DNA of 64,000 bases, taken from Laccaria trichodermophora. Lineage: Eukaryota; Basidiomycota; Agaricomycetes; Agaricales; Hydnangiaceae. The notes under the pieces were generated by a model. The model was not told the DNA's origin. It saw nothing but the letters and a program-made list of their open reading frames with translations, and did not search any database. Positions 21,986-32,724 of the stretch are shown here, piece by piece. A program made the translations under genes and the position numbers. Location: positions 806,001 through 870,000 of the forward strand of contig JACTVC010000027.1 in the NCBI GenBank assembly GCA_018417955.1. The letters are read 5' to 3'. Position 1 is the stretch's first letter, and the number at the start of each line of letters is the position of its first letter.

Positions 21986-24292
21986 GATGGGGGATGGGAT
22001 GAGACTTCGTTGTTATTCTTGGCAGCCCGACATTGCACGCAGCAGTAGAGCACCGCCTCCAAGAACACGACCTTGGCGGAACTCTACCTTATTTTTAGAC
22101 CAAATAAGCATAAATACGCCGATTTTCTCCACCAACACGATGTCCGGATTACGAAGTGGCGTCAGGGCTTAGCGCTAGAAAAAGCGCCAGCCAGTGAACA
22201 ATTCACGCGATGATTGCAGGACGAATTACCTAATGTGTGATATGTGGGTACTATTTCTGGCAGACTACGCCAACTTTCTTCGCGTTCTGCCTTTGAATGT
22301 CAACGCTATGACAACAAGCGCCCAACTGAAGTGCCCCACTAACTACAGTCGTAACTTCAACGTAACTTAGCAAAATGTCCGAAAACCGAACCGAAAGCCC
22401 GAGATCTCGAGTCTCGAGTCTCGACAATCTTGGACGACAGGCTTAAATACACATGTAAGTAACCAAGAAGGGTAATTCAAATCTTTCTTCATCTAGAATT
22501 GCCTCAAACTCCCGTCGCCCTTGCGAGATAGACGGTACACATTTAAGTCTCGACATAGCCTTCGTGGGTTGACAAAAGAATTTCCACACGCTGAGGCGAC
22601 ACGTCTTCCCAAGAAATTTAGAAGGACACAAAATTGATGCTTGGAAAAAAAATCTGAGCAGTTCAGTCTGATTGTGGTCAACCTGGAATCCGATCCATCT
22701 CTGTGTGCTGGGGATTGCATTGGAAACCGTCAGATATATCGTATCAACTTTCATTTTCTACACCAGTTCAACACACGAGGAGTGGGATGCAAGTGGGGTG
22801 TAGAAAACTTCCCCCCCAGGGCCCCAGCACGAATCTTGCAAATGTACTTCCCAAAATAAACCCCGGAACACTGTGCTGTGTCGACAAAAAAAAATCGGAA
22901 CGGGTCGTATCACATGAAACAAAAGGAGACCGGAATCGCAACGGTAGATTCACCGCATACAAAGTTCAGTTGTGCGGCAACTTCTCCTATTACGTATTTA
23001 CTATCCGAAATTGTGACTGAGAGCCAACTCAGGTTCGCAAAAAGGATGGCGAAGAAGAAAGTAAGTCCCCGTACCGTCCATTTGCTCCTTTTTTGGACCA
23101 GACATCCCTCAAAATCCACCAACGATAAGCGCGCCCTCGCTCCATTCAGCAGTGCAGGTGGCATCCAATCCGACAAACGGACTCGAGAGCGCGACTGTGT
23201 CCCAAGTGCAAGGGAGCCCCGTCCACTTACTGTCACCGTACTCTCAAGGCTCAGGGTCGGTGTTGAAAGAATACGAGATGAGGTCCGCGGATAAGTATGG
23301 GGGCGAAGCGTCGCACGCAGAAACTCAAAAGATGTGAGATTCATTTGATTGAGTATGGAAATTTTCTATTTTCTGGGGGGTAAGTCTAACGGGGGGGACG
23401 CCTGTGCCCTAATTTCTTTTGGAGCTGTATTATATATGCAAACCCACGGTCCGCCACCCCCTTACAACGTCACCGGAACAATGCATCGGACATGGCAACA
23501 CCGGAGGTCGACCACCATCTAGCATAAATTCATCGGACATGACAACACCGGAGTACCCAAGCATGGTACTCTCAGTTTTGGCGTGGCCAACTTCCTCCTG
23601 ATGGATATATTTTAATCGCATTATCTACTACCTGGGTGGCAGAAAAAGCTTGAAAACTGATTGGTCTGAGGACAGAAAAAGTAAAGGAGGGCTCCGCGAT
23701 GAATCCGCGATAGTCAACATGCTAAAATCGCGAACTTCTGCGGCACCGTTGACAAAGTAAATCAGAGTGCCAGTCAGTGTAAAGTATTACTGAGTTGAGT
23801 CCCGTAGTCGGTCTCCACAGGCAGATACGCCATACCCAACTTGAAGTCGCGACCTGAGTGCCTCATAGAATAAACTAGAAGATTGCATCGCTTTCAAAAT
23901 TCTTTCGGCTGTACCCTGGCATTGCCTCATCCAAAGTTGTTAACGATGTGTGAGTTGAACTATTCCAAAAAGGTGCGAGGCCCTGACAAATGAGGATCTT
24001 TTCTATAAACGTGCAGTAAAATGGTCAAGGATGCGGGGTTTGACGCAACCAGAAAAGTCGGTTGAGATAGACTCAGACTTTTTTGTTGGCAGTTTGAGAA
24101 ATACGCACAAGTCAGAGTGAGATCTGCAAAAGCTCTGTGGTGAAAGAGACTGAGATCGTAAGGGTCGATATTGACGATCGATTCAAAGGTCCGGAAGCGC
24201 GGAGAGCTTCTTTTAAAATTTCACTACGCGTCTACTTTCACGTCAAGGGACAACTCTAACGTTTCATACAGCAATCAGAGGTGGCACTGACG
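21986..24292. other. 2.3-kb gene-poor stretch with a repeat relic
   Basis: No conserved coding exon found. It contains a short CTCGAGT tandem near 22408-22424 and a relic of the same repeat family as the MITE at 47433-48294 (annotated separately at 23295-23463). Open frames here are short, frame-shifting and without domain content. Confidence 0.5.
23295..23463 (+). repeat. Right-end relic of the 47.4-kb MITE family
   Basis: The stretch shares the order of blocks seen at about 48095-48294: GCGAAGCGTCG, AGAAACTCAAAA, TGTGAGAT, a G-run, GTGCCCTA, a T-rich GGAGCTGTAT block and the terminal TCCGCCACCCCCTT. Only the right end is visible; a matching left end was not found upstream, so it is a truncated copy. 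Confidence 0.72.
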
Positions 24293-24298
24293 TATAAA
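24293..24298 (+). promoter_or_regulatory. TATA-like box (TATAAA)
   Basis: TATAAA overlaps the first in-frame ATG (24298) of the C2H2 gene. If it is the real TATA box, transcription starts downstream of that ATG and translation more likely begins at 24487. Confidence 0.45.
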
Positions 24299-24486
24299 TG
24301 CTCGACTCGCAGAGGACTCAGAACCTCCAATACTACCAAATCGTAAGAATATCGCCATGGAACCCTTTTGCGACTCCTGCTTCTGGGGAATATGCCCGCG
24401 TCATCCCTTGCCTTTCCAGCTACCAGGTAGGAAGCCACTCTACATTCACATCCACGCCACTGCACACCGTCACAGAGAGTAATATT

Positions 24487-24900
24487 ATGATCAACCATTA
24501 CAACGAACCGGGAGCGCAACCATTGATGCTGCCTGTTGACCCAGTCGTCCTTGTCGAGTCAGAGATTGGCATGGAGCCACTCCTTCGTCCGGTGGTAGCG
24601 TCGCCGCAACAAATTTCCGCCTCCAAAAAACGCAGAAGGAGCGCCGTTCAAGTTGGGAGTTTTGTTTGCCAGTTATGCTCTCGGGATTTTACTGCAAAGC
24701 ACAATCTAGAGAGTCAGCCGCCCATGTCATCCTTTTTCGCGACTCTGACGGAGAAATTGTTAGATCATATCAATTCTCACTTCCAGAGGAAACTTTACCG
24801 TTGCATTGGTGGCTGCGAGAATAGATTTGGGACCAAGTCGTCATTGAACCGTCATCGTAAGAGGTGCAAGGCACAAGGTGGGGGCGTGTCGGGTGTCTAG
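24487..24900 (+). CDS. C2H2 zinc-finger protein
   Basis: Two exons, 24487-24712 and 24764-24900, separated by a 51-nt intron (24713-24763). Only after splicing does the first finger take the canonical spacing: FVCQLCSRDFTAKHNLENH and then INSH, i.e. C-x2-C-x12-H-x3-H. The second finger, YRCIGGCENRFGTKSSLNRH then RKRC, is of C-x3-C-x12-H-x3-C type. The fingers follow SKKRRRS, a likely nuclear localisation signal. The product is 120 aa from ATG 24487, or 183 aa from ATG 24298 in the same frame; I prefer the shorter because the longer start overlaps a TATA box. A DNA-binding regulator is the likely role; the target is unknown. Confidence 0.8.
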   Translation: MINHYNEPGAQPLMLPVDPVVLVESEIGMEPLLRPVVASPQQISASKKRRRSAVQVGSFVCQLCSRDFTAKHNLESQPPMSSFFATLTEKLLDHINSHFQRKLYRCIGGCENRFGTKSSLNRHRKRCKAQGGGVSGV

Positions 24901-27324
24901 AAGATCATCCCATGTTAATATCTCGCCTGAGTCTGCATCTAGAATTTAGTGCTTACCATCAATGTCACCAAACTTACCCAAAACAGCTTGAGTCTCAAAG
25001 AGATGAGATACATCGATTCTTGTTGCAGCTCCGTGCAGCTCCGAAAAGCTAAGGAAATGGACGCCCAGTGACTCACGACTGTGAAGAGGGTGCCTTGAAA
25101 GATGATCGACCGCGGTCTGGCAATATGCTGAGGCTGGAGAGCATACCATTCGCAGAGTAGAACGAAAGAGCATCGAAAATTCTAAGAAGCTAAGTAGAGG
25201 ATTGATAGAGGAGTAACCCAAGGGTAACTACTACTAGCGAGCAGTTACATAATAGTAATACACGTGTCGTTCATCTAAATTTCGGAAGCAGCCGAACTTC
25301 TGCCTTCATGGGCTCGGCAACTCCACGGTGCGCGACTTGAGCGTGAAAATCAACTCCGATCAGGCCGAGTCACAGTGACTATGGTCGATTTGCGTGGCTT
25401 GTGTGAGCATCAATCGAGTTAGATATATTTCAGGCGATTTGCAAGGCTGACCCACACTAAAAACCACACTGCGTACATGGCTTACATCGTGTAATATCGA
25501 ATTGGATCGAACTCAAATCTATTTGTATAGAATTCTGTCGATAAAACAACACCTTACATCGCTTCAATTCTAGGCAATCAGATCTACCTCGGAATAACCC
25601 GAGTACCGTTGGCGGCTCAGGTCTGTATTTGGTAGAAGAAGTTGATTTCCGAGGGGTGTTTGGGGGAGCTGGCACCGCTTCCTCACGAATTCCTGAATGG
25701 GTGACAAGGTGAAATGAAAACTAATAGCCGCTTGTAGGTATGAGATGACAGCGCCTTCTGGTTGTATGTTTTCCGACTAGTTCCATCTTATCTCTTCTCT
25801 GAATGTCACAACAAAACCTCCTTTAATGTTGCCTATACACATACTTAAGTATTTGGATATGTAGTAAGTCTGCAGGCATAGACTTTATTTGATTTTTGCG
25901 AAAAAAAAACAGACGAAACAGGCACTTTATATCCTTGCATCGATTGTAGGCTCTACCACGTTATATGATTTATAGCGTGATATTTATGGAACACCATTTT
26001 GTAGCTTGCATGGTAAGGACTATAATACTAGAGATGAGTGGATTGTAGTGGTACAATATATATCTAAGCAGAGTACAAAGGTCCCACAACTATAGGTCGG
26101 ATAGAAAGCATCTAGTGGTCGTGAGCATGAGCTCGAGCAGCTGGCGCCGTCGAGCTATTATTCCTGTCGACGTGGACTTCGATAGATATTGCGGCAACGA
26201 CTCAGCAGGCTTCGCGATGAAATACCCCCTCATTCCCGCCGCCTTTTCTCCCTCCCAAAGCCCGCTTTATCAAACTGCCTTACCCCCCTTCTACACAAAC
26301 AAGGGCGGCGCAGAAGCCATATTTTAAATGGGGCGAATGTCAACACCCCCTACATGTGTCGGCAGCACGCTCTTTGCGTGTTTCCTCCAGGACGTCACAG
26401 ACTGTTTAGACTTGGTGCCTTCAAGGTTTTGAAATATGAGGCCCAAAAGGACGTTCGAGCACCCAATAGAGAAGCGGAAAAGGGGCAGAAACGAGGGTGA
26501 ATGTGTCCACGCAATGCAGAGGATCACAGCTCCCATCCTATGTACAAAAGAAATGAATGCGAGCTTGTTTGGCAATGAAGGAGAAGGGGGTGGAAAACGT
26601 ATTTGCACGGCACTCAGCGCGCCGAAACCAAAGTTCTTTACAAGAACACAGCAGAAAAATTCACCATCTCTCTGATGATCATGAAAAGACGACCAAGGAC
26701 TGCCCAAAAAGCGGCCCCCAGGTTGGTTCGGCACGCTGCTTCCCCTGCAAGACATTAGTTATACAAACAAAAGGCATTGCAAAAGAAACACACAAAATGT
26801 GATCAGAATTCTTCTTGATTTCCATCATAACATTGGGAGCTTTACTCAAAGCGACCATTCTCCCCTCTGCGAGTGCGAGGAACTTGTTGACTGGTTGGCG
26901 TCATGAACAAATGTCAGGATCCTGCCTGAGAACATAAGCGCGATGGTGCTGAGGATGCATACGCCGTTGAGGCCGATGAATGTATAATCTGTTTTAGTAC
27001 AAAGGCGAATGATTTTGAGCAGTTGAAAGAACGACACAGAATGTTTTTTAGACATTACGTAAGACATTTGAGGCCAGGTCACGTCAGCTGGGACCCCATC
27101 AATGAGCGAACCACCCACAAGCCATCATTCTGATGCCAAACATAGACCTGAGCCCAGCCGCCAACGGTACCCGAGTCATTTTTGACTGGGCTTGAGCACG
27201 GTCGTTTTACACTACTAAATGGTGCAATGGTGTTGTATCAAATATGGTGGCCGGCCGCCGCGTGAAGAACTCAAGGCGGCCAGACGCGTTTTACACACCA
27301 TTAATCTACCACTCCTAGACCTCC
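24901..27324. other. 2.4-kb gene-poor stretch
   Basis: No gene I can support. Several open frames of 60-140 codons occur on both strands around 26.1-27.1 kb without recognisable domains, signal peptides or coherent splice chains. A run of nine A's lies at about 25900-25910. Confidence 0.45.
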
Positions 27325-27413
27325 TCTAACTTCTTTGTGAGCGTTATTTGCGCTCATTGACAGGACTTGCGGCCCCCCACCCTATATGCGGGATCCGCGT
27401 TTAGCCACTCCTT
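27325..27413 (-). repeat. End relic of the 47.4-kb MITE family
   Basis: The reverse complement starts AAAGGAGTGGCTAAACG, then CGGATCCCGCATATAGGG, and later ATAACGCTCACAAAGAAGTT and GAGG. The same blocks in the same order open the MITE at 47433 (terminal repeat, GGATCCCGCATATAGGG, ATAACGCTCACAAAGAAGTT). About 45 bp between the blocks are missing here. No partner end was found, so this is a solitary or truncated copy. Confidence 0.7.
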
Positions 27414-27673
27414 TGGAATTCATATGAGATTATCGCGATGCACACGTGACAGCTGAATTTGTCAAGCAAGTGCTTCTTCAAATACTGACATGTGCATATT
27501 CCAGGAAATATTCTGTTACATTCGTTCTTTTTAAGTTCTTCAAGTTCCTCAATTTATAGCTTGAATACACAGTCCCTGACTATAAGTACAATCATTCGTT
27601 ATCATACACCCATCACAGTCCCAAAAGCTTCTTTCATCAAAAGTCAAATCCATTCCGTTTTACATCCGAAAAG

Positions 27674-30600
27674 CTAAAATCCAAGCTGTTCGACAAAACT
27701 CTGCCAAGTCGAATCAAGCACAAGGCCCCCAGACAATAACAGAGACGACCCCGAAGAATGAGGCAATCGCTGGGATTCCAGAGAATCATGGCGTGCGCGT
27801 GGTTCGGGGTCGGGTTCGGTATTAGGGTAATGCCTTCGTAATGAGGACTCGGGATATCTTTTGTGAAGCGAAGAGCGAGAGGGAGGACGGGAAGGCGAGA
27901 TGGACGTCCTTATGTTCGGGGGAGACAGTGTCGGTAACGACGAGGGCAAAGCCATGCGTGACTCAAATTGGTGCCCCCGCTCATCCTCCACCTGCATTTC
28001 ATCATCGGCCGCGCAATCATACATTGAAAACACACGTCTGGCAGAGAGTCGTTCAAATTCCCTCACGTCGTGTGCAAGGACTGGATGTATTGTCCCCGCT
28101 TTTGTGGAATACCCTGCTAAAGATGATGGATGGTGAATGTGATCTGCATTATCAGATGTCAGTGTTACAGACGTGGAGCGTGACCTGTGGGTAGGGGAGC
28201 TGCTCATGCTAGCGGTGTTGGTATTGGTTGTGATTGTGGTGGTGATGTGAGAGAAGAGATGGGTTTTACCCGTGAGCCTGTCCAATTCAGCGGGGGAGAT
28301 GGGTTGTTGAAGACTCGAGCTTGACCTAGAATCAGGGTTCGATGAGGCAACCGATGAGCGGAATGTTCGTGAAGGACCCGCAGCTTCATACGCCTTCTGA
28401 CGCAGACTTTGTAGGGGAGGCTAGGAAGGAGGTAAAAGAGGTATCAACGTAGATGGGTCATCACTCACCAACAAATTAGCAGCTGACCGACACGTCCCAG
28501 ATGCTGCCTGGAACATCGTGACCACCAGATCCATCTCTTCCAACGCCAGTGCTGCGAGTTGAGAAGTTGGTGCCTTCGTAGCGAGCAGACACATCACAAT
28601 CTGCATCCAAATGATTCAATGAAACACTGTCGAACAACCAATGGGAAGGCTCACTGCCGCAGAAAGCACTTGGGACCAAGGTAAGTTTACGCGTGTTAAT
28701 AGGTGGGGTACGGAAGCCCAGGTCATTCGTAGTCCCCGAATGAGCCTCCAGGCAGAGCGATATATCGCCAACACTGAGGGGATATACCGATGCCGCTGCA
28801 GTTCAGTGGGGCTTTCATGAAGGCTTTGCGCGAAGTAGGCTCTATGTAAATTGAGGATCGCTGGTTTCGTTGGTTTCAGCTAATCGAGGTACATTGGTAT
28901 GGAATGGACCTACTAGATTCTTTGCTGGCGAGTATCAACCACCGCTGCATGTGGATGTGCTGTGGCTGTGGCGAGATCCCTATTTCGTCCTGTATTGACA
29001 TCCGCCATATGGCTGGAACGGAAAAGTCGCGGATCAGTTTGTCGAGCTCGAGGACGGTAGAATAAGGCGGCTGGCGAGGCCCAAGGGTGGTAGCCATGAC
29101 GGATTGTAACAAGGTCGTATACTGGTAGTTCCAGGTATGAACTGCATGTGACAGGTTTGTGGACAGGTAGATTATACGGTGGATGAGACGCACAGGTTAG
29201 TTCCGTGATGGCCTCTTTGGGGAGAGAGCAGTCGATGTATGATGGTGAGATCCCTGGTGGACGTCCAAAGCAGAAACTCTGTCCAAAGAAAACCATGTTA
29301 GAGACCAGGAGCGCGAGAGAAGGCGTCAGACACACGGAACAAGTATCCAATACGAACAACTGCCAGAAAACCCGACTACGCCTCTGAATCACTTCGTCCC
29401 GCAGTTTCCAGCGTGTCCCGTTCAAGTCTGATGAGATTTATGATTGAGTTTGTCGTCGAACAAGCAACGTGGCAAAAGGCAATCCTAGCACTCACGCAAT
29501 CCAATCTAGAGAATAGTTTCAGCCAAAGCCAAGAACGACGAGACGAGAACTTACCCCATACCCAAGTCGTACAGCGTGCCCAGTATGCATCCACGCTGAA
29601 TCAGACCCTCCCGACTCCCAATCGCTGAAATCCAAGAACTGCGCCATATGAATCTAATGGCCAGTGAGCAAGGAGCAAGAAAAGCATTGAGAACACCAAC
29701 CAATGCCTGAATGGACGCCAAGGTCGTCTCGCGCACGGGCGGTGAAAGGCTCAGAGATGTCCGTGAGAGGTGGTAGTATTCTTGCGCTTCAATCGAGTAT
29801 GGAGGCTTGTTAGGATCGAAATGCGTGGCAATGGCAAAAATGATGAAGAGGAGGGCTAGAGCATGATGAGATTGGAACGTAGCAAAGGGTCTAGTTTGGG
29901 AGTGAGGATGAGGTGAAGGAATTGAAAATGGGGTACGTACTCTGTCCGATAAACGACAGTCAGGATTTCATCGAACAGTTCCGTTCTGGGTATGGCGGTG
30001 TACCTGTGCCCACTCATCAGTTTTCCCCACAGTTGATACGTTGGAAACGGACATATGTTTTCCGTTTTCGAGGTACACCTCGCATAAATGGAACGCTTCT
30101 GATAGAGGAGGGAGAAGTTTGACTATGTCTTTTTCTAGGTTGGCGATGTCCTCTACTGAGGAAATGTCTTGATCGTGTGAATCGTAAAAGTTCGACGACA
30201 TCGGCGACGATGAAGAGGAAGCCTCCATCATTCTCTTGGACAGTCGGGGGAAGTGAATGGGCATAGGACGTTCTTGCTTCGCTGGCGCCTTTATAAACCA
30301 AATTCAGCTAGCAAACAGAGAAGTAATGAAGACATACTCGAATCAGATACTATGTAGTATTCAATTATTGTGACTGTTCAACGAGAGGATGATTAGGACA
30401 TACTTCTGAGCGGGCCGTCTTCCCGAGAAAACTAGCTTCTCCATTCTGGCCAATCGTCAAGGTGCCTAATGATGGACCAGGTCTAGGATGAGAAGCATGA
30501 GAGCAGAAATCAACGTACCGAAAGCATCAATGACATTGCCCTCTTCCTCTGCCTTGATCTCTCGCACGTGAGGTGCTGGGTTGATCGCGGATGAAGTCGA

Positions 30601-31210
30601 TGATTGGCTTGAAGAAGATGGATGTTGCGCAGAGGGCGAAGATGTGGATGCCGCCGATCTTGATTGTGATAATGTGTGCAGGACATCCGTGCGTAAGAGG
30701 GGATGGAGCCCATCAGATACACCCGCTTGTACAGTCTTGAGCGCGTTCTCTAGCTCTCGAATTCGTGAAGATTGGGATTCGATTGTATTATGCAACTCTT
30801 CCGTGCCGGTGAGGATCATCCGGCCTCCTTTCCCGGACGTTAATATCCCTAAATAATGACTCTTATCAGTTCATCTTCAAAAGCTATTCGAGAGGCAACG
30901 TACCATCTGGACATATCGAACCGCACCCTCTCGCAACGCATTTTCCACACGGGACCTGTTCCGAACAGGGAGAGGAAGAGGACATGGATGAGCGGGTCCC
31001 ATGGCAAACAGCGCCCATAAATAAGGCAGTGACTGTTGATGCGTACTCACCCCTCGGTCACAGCCAAGTTTCAGACGTCTACATTCTGCACAAGATGTCT
31101 GACTAGGAAGTGTCAGAAAATACAGGCACCGGCAATGCGGTTATAGAAGCTCACGCGCGCCCTGGCTTTCTTTTGGTTTTTGGTTTGTCCTTCTCCCTGT
31201 CACTGGGCAT
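27674..31210 (-). CDS. Zn2Cys6 transcription factor, XlnR/Xyr1-like
   Basis: The start ATG is at 31210. The first seven exons are placed: 31210-31155, 31102-31051, 30955-30904, 30848-30519, 30465-30404, 30349-30338 (12 nt) and from 30288 down. The binuclear cluster, assembled over two introns, reads SCAECRRLKLGCDRG and VPCGKCVARGCGSICP. A short coiled coil (ELHNTIESQSSRIRELENAL) follows, then TLTIGQNGEASFLGKTARSE and the Fungal_trans middle domain: ELFDEILTVVYR, FQSHHALALLFIIFAIAT, DSAWMHTGHAVRLGYG, KLRDEVIQRRSRVFWQLF, FCFGRPPGISPSYIDCSLP, HRAYFAQSLHESP, MCLLATKAPTSQLAALALEE, LQSLRQKAYEA. The tail to TAA 27674 is Ser/Pro-rich. The middle domain resembles XlnR/Xyr1-type regulators of plant-polymer degradation, but many basidiomycete paralogues have other roles, so the target set is not claimed. 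No carbohydrate-enzyme gene lies nearby. Confidence 0.85.
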
Positions 31211-31646
31211 TCGGTATGGAGGTAAGTATGGGGAGTGGAGATGGTGGTGGGTTGGGTGAGAGTGTCTTAGATTGTTATTCTCTCGTTCACCGGTGGTCGT
31301 GGTGGACTAATTCTTGAACGGGGTGAGTTCATGTCCGATGAACTTGGAGCTTCGGAAAATGTCAGAGTCCGTCCGAACAGGTCGGAAAAAGGCCACGTGG
31401 AAAACAAGACCTTTGAGACCAAACAAGTTCAAAACAAGCATTTCGGACTTGACAAGTTCGTGGAGATGCCAGGAGGAAAAATTCGTTGGAAACTAGAGCT
31501 ACACACAAGAAAGACCGATACGAGTAGAAGCGCAACGAAAAAGTCGTTAGATAACGTCATTACATAGATCATAGGTTCAATTAGTGGTCATGGAAGATAT
31601 AGCTGTGGCGGAAAGTTTCGGATCCTCTGTGTAGGTCAACCTGGAC
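31211..31646. other. Promoter side of the Zn2Cys6 gene
   Basis: No conserved gene. A lysine-rich open frame at 31331-31567 (plus) is unsupported. Confidence 0.4.
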
Positions 31647-32399
31647 TCATGTGCGGCCCCAGAATTCCTAAAAATATGTTCAACATGTCGAAACATCAGC
31701 CAGGGAGAATACATACCCAGCGATGAGAAGTTTTCGGAAACGCAGGCGGAGGCTTCGAAAGAGTAAGATATACAAACGCGGTGAGGAAATCAATAGGCAC
31801 ATACAGCGTCCACATTTTCCTCAATCGCAGGAGGAGGCGGTTCAGAATCCTACAAAGGTGAGCTCTTACAAATTAAGACAGCGTCTATTTCGCTCACATG
31901 CGTAGCGCCTTGATTTGAATTATTCCGATAAGGCGGGGGAGGCAAAGGCACGTTCGCAGGGGGATACTCCGTATTGGTCGTATCTACCGCATGAGAGGGG
32001 GATTCATGACCATACCCCAAGGTGCCAACTGGATGCTGGGCTTCGAGCCCTGAGTGGTGCCAAGAGCTACCAGAGAACGGACGATGTTTCATAAATGTTC
32101 GATGGGGATGTGCAGGAGGCGCGGAATGGTTCTTGCGACAGCAATCAGAAGTGAACACTGCGATAAGTATGAATGCAATAGCGATGCAACCTGCGAGTGC
32201 TGAGACGGATATCAGTAATGAAAGTGACGGTAGATAGCAATGTTTGACACCGACCCGCAAAAGTTACCCCAACGACCAGTCCAGCGCCTGTAGAGCTTCC
32301 ACTTGACCCATCGGTGTTATTGAAAGGCGGTCCAAACACCTGTGCCGCCGTGCGCTGCGCCAAGATGAGTGATAGAAATATGGGGACAAGATACGCCAT
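31647..32399 (-). CDS. Small single-pass membrane protein with PPPPY tail
   Basis: Exons 32399-32255, 32190-31898, 31851-31807 and 31667-31647 give 167 aa in frame; the last two exons are less certain because the final intron would be 139 nt. Signal peptide MAYLVPIFLSLILAQRTAAQ, a short Ser/Gly-rich outer part with one N-glycosylation sequon (NNT), then a helix assembled across the intron (VTFAG then CIAIAFILIAVF), followed by DCCRK and a tail with His and Pro that contains PLPPPPY. It has the same layout and the same intron position inside the membrane helix as the gene at 21393-21985. It lies head to head with the DEAD-box helicase, sharing about 325 bp of upstream sequence. Function unknown; the PPxY-type motif hints at WW-domain partners. 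Confidence 0.72.
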
Positions 32400-32724
32400 G
32401 AGATAGAGGTACCCAACGGATCTTGCTCTATATTCGATGTGGTTTGAGACATTTCGTCGGAACCGGAGCGCAGCTCAATTCAGAGTCTGCCGATACGCCG
32501 TGGGCAAGCCGATACATTGGGTTGAGAGGTTATCGCTCGAGATAAGAGCAAAATTCGCGATAAATTTTTTTGAATCCAGTGGCCTGACATTGTCGTTTTG
32601 AAAGTTCGCGGGCCGGCATGGCAAGATCGATCATGGCTGATGCTTTTGTTTGTTTGTTGATTTTGAAAGGTATTGCTGGCATCATTTTTTTTAACAGTAC
32701 AACATCGTTCTGTTTTCGACCTTC
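32400..32724. promoter_or_regulatory. Shared bidirectional promoter region
   Basis: Separates divergently transcribed membrane-protein (minus) and DEAD-box helicase (plus) genes. No coding exon. No specific operator could be identified. Confidence 0.45.

Noticed and set aside
22878..23344. Open frames of about 140 codons on both strands
   Set aside because: They overlap each other, show no domain, and run into the MITE relic.
26324..26755. 143-codon minus-strand frame
   Set aside because: No recognisable motif, no splice partners, and biased by low-complexity sequence.
26846..27118. 90-codon minus-strand frame with one hydrophobic stretch
   Set aside because: Without a signal peptide or partner exons, a single hydrophobic run is not evidence of a gene.
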